Source: an uncultured Bacteroidales bacterium (lineage in GTDB: Bacteria > Bacteroidota > Bacteroidia > Bacteroidales > WCHB1-69). From it: a stretch of DNA of 34,995 nucleotides. Location: contig CALDIA010000157.1 of NCBI GenBank assembly GCA_937901455.1, forward strand, positions 1 to 34,995, given 5' to 3'. Both the position numbers and the translations under genes were made by a program. Every line of letters begins with the position of its first letter. Positions within the stretch are counted from its first letter, which is position 1. Below are positions 1 through 10,200 of this stretch, one piece after another. Under the pieces are notes generated by a model. That model was not told where the DNA came from, did not search any database, and was given only the letters and a program-made list of their open reading frames with translations.

Positions 1-328
1 CGCCGATTAAAGTGGCACGCGAGCTGGGTTCAGAACGTCGCGAGACAGTTCGGTCCCTATCTGTTGTGGGCGCGGAAGCTTGAGAGGACCTGACTCTAGT
101 ACGAGAGGACCGAGTTGGACGAACCTCCGGTGAACGGGTTGTGGCGCCAGCCGCACTGCCCGGTAGCTGCGTTCGGATGAGATAAGCGCTGAAAGCATCT
201 AAGTGCGAAACTCACCTCAAGATGAGGCTTCATTCAAGGGTCGTTATAGACGATGACGTAGATAGGCCGCAGGTGTAAAGGCAGTGATGTCAAAGCCGAG
301 CGGTACTAATCACCCGATAGCTTTCCCG
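1..328 (+). rRNA. rrl: 23S ribosomal RNA, 3' end (partial)
   Basis: This is the last ~330 bases of a large-subunit rRNA. It contains the sarcin-ricin loop core AGTACGAGAGGACC near 97-110 and the conserved tail with GGTACTAAT near 301-310. The 5' part lies outside the window. The exact 3' end is estimated from the match to known 23S ends and could shift by about 10 bases. No tRNA is visible in the spacer before 5S. Open frames here, such as the antisense one at 7-198, are shadows. Confidence 0.95.
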
Positions 329-431
329 TATCTCGGTAAAAAAAAAGACAGCGAGTCTCCGCGGTGAGGACAGGTTTGGTTCTTCCATTTTATGTCAATC
401 CCATACAGTGCCGAGGCACTGGAGAGAGATT

Positions 432-540
<109 letters not shown>

Positions 541-549
541 ATACCACAG

Positions 550-582
550 AAGCAGCTGTCATCCGACAGCTGCTTTTTTTTT
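550..582 (+). terminator. rRNA operon intrinsic terminator
   Basis: A perfect 10-bp stem (AGCAGCTGTC at 551-560, loop ATCC, GACAGCTGCT at 565-574) is followed directly by a T run to 582. It lies about 10 bases after 5S and is a strong Rho-independent terminator for the rRNA operon. Confidence 0.92.
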
Positions 583-611
583 GCCATACTTCCTTTTTTT
601 TGCTATCTTTG
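580..611 (+). promoter_or_regulatory. Bacteroidota-type promoter for the histidine kinase
   Basis: TTTG at 580-583 and TATCTTTG at 604-611 are separated by 20 bases, matching the Bacteroides consensus TTTG-N19-21-TAnnTTTG. The -33 element is the end of the rRNA terminator T tract. The start codon is 22 bases after the -7 element. Confidence 0.7.
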
Positions 612-633
612 CCCTTTCTAATATCCTCCCTCT

Positions 634-2589
634 ATGAAAAAAGAAGGCCTTTTTATATTCTTATTGCTATCTTTGTGCTTCTCCCTCACCCTGCAGGCTA
701 CTTCCTCTATTATCAATATTGACTCCCTCTTCTCTCAATATCAAAATAAACAAAGCCGTAACTTAGCCAAACAACTTATCGATAGCTTTGCTGTTTACGA
801 CTGCTACGACTATCCCATCCTACAGAAACATTACAATAACGAACAATTTGCCCAAATGCTCGTCTATCTCGGTATGGCCAACTATGCCTATAGTCGTGGT
901 TCATTCTACGCCGCCGAACGATTCGCGCAAAAGGCTCTCCTCTACCAAATACCCGATTCCCTACGATGGACTTCCAGCTGCTACGAAATTCTCAATGTGA
1001 CCCAACAACGCACTGGCCAATTCCAAAGCGCTTTAATTTATGCCCGTATGGATTATAAGATTGGAGAAGAACTGAAGGAAGAACGTATCCTAAGTTCTGC
1101 CCTTAACTCCTTGGCTTGCATTAATCTATATACCGAACATGCGCAGGATGCACTGAACTACATCAACCAGGCTATTGAAATCGAACGCAAAAATAATACC
1201 GATAAAGGCAAGGCGTTGGCTATCCGATTGGGCATAAAAAGCGAAATTCTGATGGCCCTTGACCGCCCCGAAGAAGCCTTGGAGTGCATAGATGAAGCCA
1301 TCGCAATTGACCAGCAAAATAATAGGCCAGTGAAGGTAAGCATACGAATGTCACAAAAGTCTGACATACTCTTGCATCAACAAAATTGGGCAGAATGTAA
1401 AACGCTCTGTTTGGAGGCCATGAAGGTTTTCGAGCAGAACAACAGCGTGGCGGACCAAGTAATTACCCTGAAACAACTCGGTATGTGTGAGATGGCCCTG
1501 AATAACTATAATGCGGCCGAACAATACTTGCTTGAAGGTGAGCAATTATGTAAGCAACATGGCTTTATGCCTCTTCTCTGGCGCATCCAAAGCCAATTGT
1601 CAAAACTATACGAAAAAATAAACCAAACCGAGAAAGCCCTTTCCTATCTCGAAAGCAGCTACTCCATAAAGGATTCCCTGAACTCGGAAAAATATCAAGC
1701 CCTGCTGAGCGAATATCAAGTGGCTTTCGACATCCACCAGAAAGATGAGAAACTCAAAGAACAACAAGTCATCCTGCATCGGCACCTCTTTCTTGGTACT
1801 ATCCTCATCATAATCTTAACCTTAAGCTTTATTGTAGCCATATTCTACATCAGTTTAGCCCGGTTAAGAAAAAAAAATAACGAAACACTCCTTGAGCAAA
1901 ATAAAATAAACAACCAAATTTACTCAATTATTTCACACGACTTAAGAAATCCTGTAAATGCCCAAAAGCAGATATTGGAGTATGTGTGCAACCAGTATGA
2001 CCACATAAAAGAAGAGGACAAAAGGATTATGATAGAAGAGGTGCACAAATCCAACAATGCATTAAGCGAACTGCTGGTTAACTTGTTGGAATGGGCCTCG
2101 TTGGAATGTGGGCGGCTGACTTTCAACCCTATACGGCTGAATCTTGGCTCCGTCATCCAAAAGGAAATACGCCAGATACAACCCATCTTGCTTAAAAAAA
2201 ATATCTCCATCTCAAAACAGATCCCTAATGATATCTTTGTACTCTCTGACATGACAATCTTGGAAATCGTAATCCGAAACCTCCTCACCAATGCTGTTAA
2301 GTACTCCCATGAAGACGGAACGGTGGAATTGAAAGTGGATGAGGACAACGACAAAGCAACCGTCTATTTTATTGATCATGGCATAGGCATGCTCCCGGAA
2401 GAAACTGACTTGATTTTCAAGAAAGAATTTGTCACTACACCGGGAACCTCTGGAGAGACCGGAACAGGTATCGGGTTGATGGTCTGCAAGGAACTTATTA
2501 ACCGGACAGGGGGAACCATCTCCTTTACCAGTAAACATCTGGAAGGCTCTACCTTCTTTTTTACGATTCCTAAAACTACAAACAACTAA
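634..2589 (+). CDS. TPR-containing sensor histidine kinase
   Basis: Membrane sensor kinase of 651 aa, the signal-sensing half of a two-component system with the next gene. It begins with a signal peptide (residues 1-22), followed by a helical sensor region of tetratricopeptide-like repeats (about 75-370) predicted to sit in the periplasm. One transmembrane helix at about 385-408 leads into a short coiled linker. The HisKA H-box SHDLRNP follows with phosphoacceptor His435. The ATPase domain has the N-box NLLTNAVKY, G1 DHGIGM and G2 GTGIGL, so all kinase motifs are present and activity is expected. This architecture is common in Bacteroidota. The stimulus is not deducible. The regulator starts 6 bases after the stop, indicating co-transcription. 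Confidence 0.93.
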   Translation: MKKEGLFIFLLLSLCFSLTLQATSSIINIDSLFSQYQNKQSRNLAKQLIDSFAVYDCYDYPILQKHYNNEQFAQMLVYLGMANYAYSRGSFYAAERFAQKALLYQIPDSLRWTSSCYEILNVTQQRTGQFQSALIYARMDYKIGEELKEERILSSALNSLACINLYTEHAQDALNYINQAIEIERKNNTDKGKALAIRLGIKSEILMALDRPEEALECIDEAIAIDQQNNRPVKVSIRMSQKSDILLHQQNWAECKTLCLEAMKVFEQNNSVADQVITLKQLGMCEMALNNYNAAEQYLLEGEQLCKQHGFMPLLWRIQSQLSKLYEKINQTEKALSYLESSYSIKDSLNSEKYQALLSEYQVAFDIHQKDEKLKEQQVILHRHLFLGTILIIILTLSFIVAIFYISLARLRKKNNETLLEQNKINNQIYSIISHDLRNPVNAQKQILEYVCNQYDHIKEEDKRIMIEEVHKSNNALSELLVNLLEWASLECGRLTFNPIRLNLGSVIQKEIRQIQPILLKKNISISKQIPNDIFVLSDMTILEIVIRNLLTNAVKYSHEDGTVELKVDEDNDKATVYFIDHGIGMLPEETDLIFKKEFVTTPGTSGETGTGIGLMVCKELINRTGGTISFTSKHLEGSTFFFTIPKTTNN

Positions 2590-2595
2590 CGAACT

Positions 2596-3237
2596 ATGTC
2601 GCAGAAAAACATCATGATAGTAGAAGACCACATTCTTACCCGAATGGGTACGATTATGGCTATCAATACCAATAGCGAACACTATAAAGTGGTGTCCGAG
2701 GCAGGATCGGTGAAGGAAGCTATTGCCATATTGAAAAGTGGTCAACCCATAGATTTGATATTGTTAGACCTGATGCTTCCCGACGGTCGTGGCCGAGAAG
2801 TGGTGAAATATTTGCACACCTACGAAAATTCTGTCAAGGTTCTTGTTTTGTCTGCTGACAACGACAAGAACAATATTCTGCAATTGTTGCAGATAGGCAT
2901 TGATGGTTTTGTCAGCAAATTTGTGGATATTCCCACCCTGTTGTTAGCCATCGAATCGGTTTGCAACGGAATAGAATTTTATGGGAAGGATATTGCAGAG
3001 ATTATACATGCCGTCACCACAGCCAACCCCAAGACAATAGAAACGTTCACTTCTCGGGAGAGGAAAATTATACACCTGTGTGCCGAAGGTCTTACAGCAA
3101 AAAAGATTGCCAATAAACTAAATATCAGTGTGCGGACCGTAGAAAACCATAAGAATAATATTTTTAAGAAAATGGGTTTCAAGAATACCAGCGAATTGAT
3201 ACATTATGCCTACGAACATGGCATAATACATAACTGA
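2596..3237 (+). CDS. Response regulator, NarL/LuxR family
   Basis: DNA-binding response regulator of 213 aa, the cognate partner of the upstream kinase by adjacency. The receiver domain (about 4-120) has the acidic pair E10/D11, phosphoacceptor Asp58 in LILLDLMLPDG, the conserved Ser in VLSAD, and Lys in FVSKF. The C-terminal LuxR-type helix-turn-helix (about 148-210) contains TSRERKIIHLCAEGLTAKKI and ISVRTVENHKNNIFKKMG. It likely controls transcription of nearby or unlinked genes once phosphorylated. The surface-protein operon directly downstream is a reasonable but unproven target. Confidence 0.93.
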   Translation: MSQKNIMIVEDHILTRMGTIMAINTNSEHYKVVSEAGSVKEAIAILKSGQPIDLILLDLMLPDGRGREVVKYLHTYENSVKVLVLSADNDKNNILQLLQIGIDGFVSKFVDIPTLLLAIESVCNGIEFYGKDIAEIIHAVTTANPKTIETFTSRERKIIHLCAEGLTAKKIANKLNISVRTVENHKNNIFKKMGFKNTSELIHYAYEHGIIHN

Positions 3238-3270
3238 TTATCAGTAATAAACAGTCATATTCATATATCA

Positions 3271-3299
3271 AGCACCTCTTTCAGGAAGAGGAGCTTTTA
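3271..3299 (+). terminator. Intrinsic terminator after the two-component operon
   Basis: CCTCTT and AAGAGG form a stem around loop TCAGG, extended by AGC/GCT pairs, and are followed by TTTTAT. It lies 33 bases after the response regulator stop. Confidence 0.75.
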
Positions 3300-3342
3300 T
3301 ATTATTACCTAAGTATAATTGAAAATTGAGTAAATTTACTTA

Positions 3343-3373
3343 TTGACAATAAGTTTTTTTTTTGTTTTTTTTG
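3343..3373 (+). promoter_or_regulatory. Possible promoter of the surface-protein operon
   Basis: TTG (3343-3345) is followed 20 bases later by TTTTTTTG (3366-3373). The spacing is right for a Bacteroidota promoter, but the TA of the -7 element is missing. Long T tracts at 3354-3363 and 3365-3372 lie in the spacer and -7 region, so this is only a weak call. Confidence 0.25.
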
Positions 3374-3405
3374 CAAATTGAAAATATGATAAAAAACAAT
3401 CAGAT

Positions 3406-3894
3406 ATGAGAAAGCTATACTTAACAGCGTTGATAATCATGGCTTCAATGTTTATTTTAGAGGCCCAGGATGCGGTGGTGCCTGCTGGCGGCACGGCACA
3501 GGGTGCGGGCGGCACGGTGACTTACACGGTAGGTCAGATTGCCGACCGCCAGGTGGACGGTACCGGAAACTATGTGGTGGAAGGAGTACAGCAACCGTAT
3601 GAGATACAATCGGTGGGCGTGAACGACTATCCGGGCATTGAATTGGAAGCGGTGCTTTTCCCGAACCCCACAGTTAGTTACGTGCAGCTTAGGGTTACGA
3701 ATTATGAGATTCCGGTGGACGGCCTGAGAGCGCAATTGTACGACAACAATGGCAAACTTTTAGAGGTTTTCCGCATTGTGGACCAGGAAACGCGTATGGA
3801 CCTGACGCAGTATCCGACGGCGACCTATCAGCTTCGTGTAATGGAGGGTAGCCGCATATTGCGTGTTTTCAAGGTAGTGAAGAATAAGTTTTAA
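3406..3894 (+). CDS. Secreted protein with T9SS type A sorting domain
   Basis: Protein of 162 aa with a signal peptide (about 1-20, ending LEAQ). A short Gly/Thr-rich middle segment (GGTVTYTVGQI, VVEGVQQPYEI) is typical of small Bacteroidota secreted proteins. The C-terminal T9SS sorting domain (about 83-162) has the FPNPT motif, a YDNNGKLL strand turn and the terminal RVFKVVKN. It is predicted to cross the outer membrane by the type IX system and be anchored or released there. There is no catalytic domain. The giant modular protein starts 12 bases downstream, so the two are probably co-expressed. Confidence 0.8.
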   Translation: MRKLYLTALIIMASMFILEAQDAVVPAGGTAQGAGGTVTYTVGQIADRQVDGTGNYVVEGVQQPYEIQSVGVNDYPGIELEAVLFPNPTVSYVQLRVTNYEIPVDGLRAQLYDNNGKLLEVFRIVDQETRMDLTQYPTATYQLRVMEGSRILRVFKVVKNKF

Positions 3895-3906
3895 AAATTT
3901 GCAGAT

Positions 3907-4224
3907 ATGAAAAAGATTTTTACTCTATTTGTAATGCTGATGCTGATGATGGTATCAGTGTGGGCACAAGTGCCCCAGAAGATGAGCTACCAGGCGGTGG
4001 TTCGTAACAGTAACAACCAGCTGGTGACCAACCAGCAGGTATCTGTAAGGATTACTATTTTACAAGGGAGCGTGAGCGGCACGCCGGTATATGTGGAACG
4101 CCACACTACGACGACGAACGTGAACGGCTTGATGACAGTAGAGGTCGGCGACGGTATTGTAGAGAGTGGGGACATGTCCACCATAGATTGGGGGGGGGTA
4201 TGGCCCTTATTTTCTCAAGAGTGA
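3907..4224 (+). CDS. N-terminal fragment of giant collagen-like/FISUMP surface protein (frameshifted)
   Basis: This frame encodes 105 aa: a signal peptide (MKKIFTLFVMLMLMMVSVWAQ) and the start of a conserved Bacteroidota N-terminal domain (KMSYQAVVRNSNNQLVTNQQVSVRITILQG). Frame is lost in the run of nine G at 4190-4198, and translation stops at 4224. With eight G the reading continues as DWGGYGPYFLKSEIDPDGG and then QQLLSVPYALYAG, the usual continuation of this domain. The fragment and the large downstream frame are therefore one gene, split in this sequence. As written the product would be a short, exported, probably non-functional peptide. Sequencing error, phase variation and simple inactivation are all possible. 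Confidence 0.85.
   Translation: MKKIFTLFVMLMLMMVSVWAQVPQKMSYQAVVRNSNNQLVTNQQVSVRITILQGSVSGTPVYVERHTTTTNVNGLMTVEVGDGIVESGDMSTIDWGGVWPLFSQE
4190..4198 (+). repeat. G9 homopolymer at the frameshift point
   Basis: Nine consecutive G sit exactly where the two reading frames of the giant surface protein meet. Removing one G (or adding two) joins 3907-4224 to the frame running to 10798. Poly-G tracts inside surface-protein genes are classic slipped-strand contingency sites. Confidence 0.85.
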
Positions 4225-4273
4225 GATAGATCCTGACGGAGGCATAAATTATAGCATCGATGGAGTACAGCAG

Positions 4274-7200
4274 TTGCTGAGCGTGCCGTATGCATTGTAT
4301 GCGGGCAATGCGGGCAATGTGCCGGCATTTGCGGTGACGCCCACGGACACGGGCTATGTGCTGGTGCTGACTCAAGGCGATGGCACTATGCAGTCGTATG
4401 TGCTGCGCAATGGCGTGGATGGAGCGCAAGGCCCTCAAGGTCCCGCCGGTCCTCAGGGCCCTCAGGGTCCTCAGGGATTGCCAGGTGCCACGGGTGCCAC
4501 CGGCCCGCAAGGTCCTCAGGGTGACACAGGTCCGCAAGGTCCTCAAGGCTTGCCGGGTGCAACTGGCGCCACAGGCGCTACGGGTCCTCAGGGACCCACT
4601 GGTCCTGCTGGTCCGCAAGGCCCTGCGGGCGTGGGTATCGCTTCCATCACGGGTCCCACAGTCAGTGGGCTCCAAAAGACCTATACCATTAACTATACGG
4701 ATGGCACGAACAGCACCTTTGTGGTGACAGACGGCGCACAAGGCGCCACGGGTCCGCAAGGTCCTCAAGGCGAAACAGGTCCTCAAGGTCCTATCGGTCC
4801 TCAGGGACCACAGGGTCCTGCCGGGGAGGGCATCGCCCAGACACTGGCCATCAGCGGCAACCAGCTGACGATCAGCGGTGGTAATACCATCACGTTGCCC
4901 TCGGGAGGCAGCGGCAGCGGCAACGACGGCCGCGGTATCCAAAGCATCACGGGCCCGGTGAGCAGTGGCTTGCAAGATACCTATACTATATATTATACGG
5001 ATGGCACAACCAGCACATTTGTGGTGACGAACGGTGCAGCCGGTGCACAAGGTGCCACGGGCCCGCAAGGTCCCCAAGGTGAGCAAGGTCCCCAAGGTGA
5101 GCAAGGTCCTGCCGGTGCCACAGGTCCTGCCGGAGCTACGGGTCCTCAGGGACCTCAAGGAGAACAGGGTGTCCCAGGTAATGGCATCGCGTCTATCACG
5201 GGCCCCACGGGCAGCGGTCTCCAGAAGACCTATACGATTAACTATACGGACGGCACAACCAGCACGTTCATTGTGACGGACGGTGCACAAGGCGCACAGG
5301 GCCCTCAAGGTCCTCAAGGCGAACCTGGTGCTGCTGGAGCAACCGGTCCTCAGGGCCCGCAAGGTGAACAGGGTCCTGTCGGCGCAACCGGCCCACAAGG
5401 TCCTATTGGTGCCACGGGTCCTCAGGGACCTGCGGGAGCCACGGGTCCGCAAGGTCCTGCCGGAAAGGGCATCCAGTCCTTCACTGGTCCAGTAACCAGC
5501 GGCAACACCAACACCTATACCATCACCTATACCGATGGTACCACCTCCACCATTACGGTGACCAATGGCCAAGACGGCCAGGACGGAGCAGGTGTTCCCC
5601 AGACCTTGATTCTCAACGGCAACCAGCTGTCTATTTCCGATGGGAACACCGTGATCCTTCCGGAAGGTTTCAGTGGAAATTATGACGATTTGACCAATAA
5701 GCCGATGATTCCGACAAACGTAAGCCAATTGGCTAACGATGCCGGCTACCTCACCAGCGTGCCGGAGCAGGAACAGGCAGACTGGAGCGAAACAGATAAT
5801 TCTTCTAAGAGTTACATCCAAAACAAGCCGGAAATTCCTGTTGTGCCCACACAGGTAAGTGACTTCAACAACGATGCCGGCTACCTCACCCAACAGGATC
5901 TGCAAAGTCAGACCAATGCCAACTGGGATGAAGAGAATCCATCTTCCGCAGCCTATATCCAGAACAAGCCCGACCTGAGCGGCTATCTGACCACGGCCAA
6001 CCTCAACAACTTTGTTACCAAGACCGACGATGAGACAATTGGTGGTGACAAGACTTTTGAGGACGATGTGTATTTGAACGGTGCCAATGAGGTGTATGGT
6101 AGTTTGGAGGTGCCTTCTGTGTTGAACAGCGTGGGCAATGATGGCACGTTGAATCTCTCCACAACCGCAGGTTCCGGCAATTGTGAGCAGGCGGTGAACT
6201 TCTGCGACTTGCAGGACATTTACGACAACTTGGCGAATAAACTGAATGCCTTGAACGACCAAATTGACGATTTGTTAGACAGCATTCACAAGCTCAACAA
6301 GGCACAGAACACCCCGAAGGACGGTGCACCTTGTCCCAACACCCCGACCGTTACCGACATTGACGGCAACACCTATTCCACCGTGCGTATCGGCAACCAG
6401 TGCTGGATGCGCGAGAACCTGAGAACTACCAAAATGCCCGATGGAACAGCCTTGACATTAGGAACTTCTTCAACTGCAAATTCATATAGATTACCATGGG
6501 ATGGAGAAAATGTTCTTTCAATAAAGGGATATTTATATAACTTTAGAGCTGTTTCCGGTGGTTTAACAACCCAACCGGCATCAGCAATTCAGGGTATATG
6601 TCCTACGGGATGGCATTTGCCATCCTATGAAGATTGGAAGGCTTTGGATACATACGTTCAGCTGCATAGTGAAAATCTTTGTAGTAGCACCGCTATTAAT
6701 AAAGCCTTAAGTTCAACTCTATTTTGGGAAGGATCAGCGAATGCTTGTACCCCAGGCAATGACCCAGAATCCAATAATTCCACAGGATTTTCCGCCGTTC
6801 CTTCTACGACTTTAGCGAGTTCTAATAATGCATTTTTCTGGGCATCAACACCTCATCCTAATGCGGATACTACAAAAATCACCATTAGGAGAATATTATA
6901 TTCTTCTACAGGAACCTCATCTCATTATTATGATGCACTTCCTGGTTCTCAGTATAGTGTTCGTTGTATTCGCGACAATGCCAATGGCGAGGTCAACACG
7001 GTGGAGGGTCCTACGGTGACCACATCTGTTGCCACAGGCAATGTATATGACATCAACCAGATTTCAGCCAAGATTAAGAACATCGGTGTTATTGAAGACA
7101 ATGGTGGTATGCCCATCACTTCATATGGTATAGTATATGGTACTACCAGTACGGTTACGCACAGCACCGGTACCGTTTTGCAGCTGGGCACTACAGCAAC

Positions 7201-10200
7201 CACGCTGCCTTTCACCATGCTGTCAACCACCGACTCTACCATTACGGGTCTTGCTACCAACACCACCTACTATTATCGTGCCTACGCCATCAATGCCATT
7301 GACACGGCATACGGTGAGGCGAAACATTTCAAAACCACCAAAGACGGTAATCCTTGTCCTAACGCCGCTACCGTTACCGACATTGACGGCAACACCTACA
7401 ATACGGTGATGATTGGTTCCCAATGCTGGATGCGACAGAACCTGAAAGTGACCAAAGCTGCGGATAATATGCCGATTTCCTCTTCTGTTGCCACACATCC
7501 GGTTACCATCGTGAATAACGTTGCAGGCCGTTTGTATCTGAAGTCGGTGGCGATGACCAGTCTTGCAGGAGCTTTGCCTCAAGGTCACGGAACAGGTGTC
7601 AATTATTTCTCCCAAGAGAGAGGAATCTGTCCGGTGGGTTGGCACATTCCTTCCAATACGGAAATTAACGCGTTATTGTCTTACGTGGGATCCACGGCTA
7701 CTGCCCGGAAATTGGCCATGAGCGGCACAAGTAGTGTTGAAGTTTGGGCTTCATCCGCCGTGTCAGGTTCACCCGGATATGATCAAACTGCCAACGACGC
7801 GTTCAACTTCAGTGCCATACCGAATCAAAATAACCAACTATTTACGATGTGGTCGGCTACGGGCAATTATGTATTTTCCATAGCCTATAATAGTGCCACA
7901 CCAACGCTGTCAGCGGTATCTGCATCGGCCCTTAATACTACTGCCAAGGCGGGTGTGCGTTGTATCAAGGATAATGCCACTACGGAGAATCCTTCCACCG
8001 ACCTGCCTACAGTAACGTTAACGAACAATGGCGCGGGTACCAACACGCAGTATGCCAAGAGACTGACGGCCAACGTTACTAACAATGGTGGTTCAGAAAT
8101 TACGACGCGTTACATTGTGTGTTCCAAACTACCTAATCCTACTTATAGTGCTTCCATCAAGTATGCCTTTACGGATGCCACGGCCGATGATTTCTTCCCG
8201 TACATAGACTTGGAGCCCAGTACCACTTATTATGTGCGTGCATGTGCCAAGAACAGCCTGGGTTGGTCATATAGTAGCCAGATCACCTTTACCACACCAG
8301 CCTCAGGACAAGCTATGCGTTGCAAGAATGCGGCTACCGTAACGGATGCCAACAGCAACAGCTATCCTACCGTGCAGATTGGCTCGCAGTGCTGGATGGC
8401 GCAGAACCTGCGCAGCACCACCTATCCCGGCGGGGGATCTGTTACTTCCTATTTACCTAAAAACACTGCGTCTCTTGACGTCAACTATGGTCGTCTGTAC
8501 ACGTATGCTGCAGTAGTAAATGGATCTTCCACCTCAACAGGCTCTGTGCAGGGTGTATGTCCGAATGGCTGGCACTTGCCCGCACCCAGTGAATTTACTA
8601 CGCTGAAAACGTATGCCGACTCTCTGTATAGCAGTACGAATATTGGCGCTTTGACGTTGGGTTCTGAGGTCTTTTATCCCGGTTATGACACCTATGTCAA
8701 TGAAACTGGTTTCAACGCTTATCCTGCCGGAAATATCAACACCTCAAATTCCAGTTTTGATTTTAACACCTCTGATGCCTTTTTCCAATCAAGTGTTGCT
8801 GCTTCTCAATTTATGATACTGGAGAACGTTTACTCTCATTTAAGCGACTATCCTGTTAATTATGCCATGTCTGTCCGTTGTATCAAAGGCAACACCCCAC
8901 CGTCTGTGGCAACAGAATCTGTATCATCTTACTCTGGTACAACAGCTACTTTGGGCGGTATTGTATATACTACAGGTGGTAGTACCATCACGGAAGTTGG
9001 TATTTGCTATAGTTTAGGCAATAATCCTACCATAAATGATAGTAAAGAGACCTCCACGGCATCCACAGGTGCTTTTAATATTGACATTTCAGGGCTTGCC
9101 TATGGTACTACCTACTACTATCGTGCCTATGCAACTAATGAGAACGGCACCCAGTACGGCGAGGTGAAAAGCTTTACAACAAAGCAACCTGCTACCGTGA
9201 CTACCGGCACCTATTCAGCTGTGACCAGTAATAGTGCTACTCTTTGGTTAACAATGACAAAGAATGATGCCACTATCACTAATTATGGCGTGGATGTTTA
9301 TAAAAAGAATGCCGATGGAACCTATCCATCAACGCCAACATTAGGCAAGTATGATTCAACTCAAAGTGACGGCCTTGTAGGTATGAATGTCACAGGCCTT
9401 GAGCCAGGTGCCACTTATAAGTATCGGGCTAAAATAGTACAACAATTGGATGGTGTGAGCAGCAGTTTCTATGCTTTCGGCAATATGTCATCGGCAGAAT
9501 TCACCACGCTCTGCATGCCTGCTGTAACCACTGGAAATGCCACCTTCACCCAATGGGATGATTATGGGATGCAATATAACCTGCAAGCCACGGTTACCAA
9601 TATAGGCAATCCTGCCTACACTGAAAAAGGTTTTGTTATTTCGCGAACAAGTAACAACCCCACGTTGAATGACTATACCTGGAAATACAGCCTAACAGCT
9701 TCGGGTATAGGATGCTTCTCAAAAGATCCAAGAACCCATTATACGAATACCACGCATTATTATCGTGCCTACCTTATAAGAGGCACCGACACCGTCTATG
9801 GGCAGGTGAAGAATTTCACAACTCCCGCACAAAAGCCGATTGTCACAGTAGCAGAAAGTTCATGGTATTCTTATTCACATTATGTGAAACGTAATAGTAT
9901 CTATGTTTCGATTTCGGGGCAAACTAACGGGAATACGATTACTGAGTATGGATATGTGTATTCAACGTGGAATAATACCCCTACCAAATCATCCGACAAT
10001 TATGTGTCGCAAACAAGTTCAAGCTTCCCATTAGGGGTTTATTATATGCAACTCCAAAATCTCACGCCCAACACACGTTATTATCTTCGCCCGTTCTGTA
10101 TCACCAACGGAGCAGTTGTGTATGGTGAGACCATAACGGCGAAAACACAGCTCGATTGCGGTCAAACGTTAACCGACCAACAAGGCAACACCTATTCAAC

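Noticed and set aside
329..431. Possible tRNA in the 23S-5S spacer
   Set aside because: No T-loop motif or cloverleaf pairing could be found.
2212..2745. Minus-strand frame of 177 codons across the kinase-regulator junction
   Set aside because: It overlaps two well-supported genes on the plus strand and has no domain resemblance.
4420..5590. Regular repeats that might suggest a CRISPR array
   Set aside because: The repeats are 9-base Gly-X-Y codon triplets inside an open frame, with no constant repeat and unique spacer pattern.
4106..6262. Long minus-strand open frame (718 codons) opposite the collagen-like region
   Set aside because: It is low-complexity (Arg/Thr/Leu repeats) mirrored from the Gly-Pro-Gln codons of the plus strand, with no recognisable domain.
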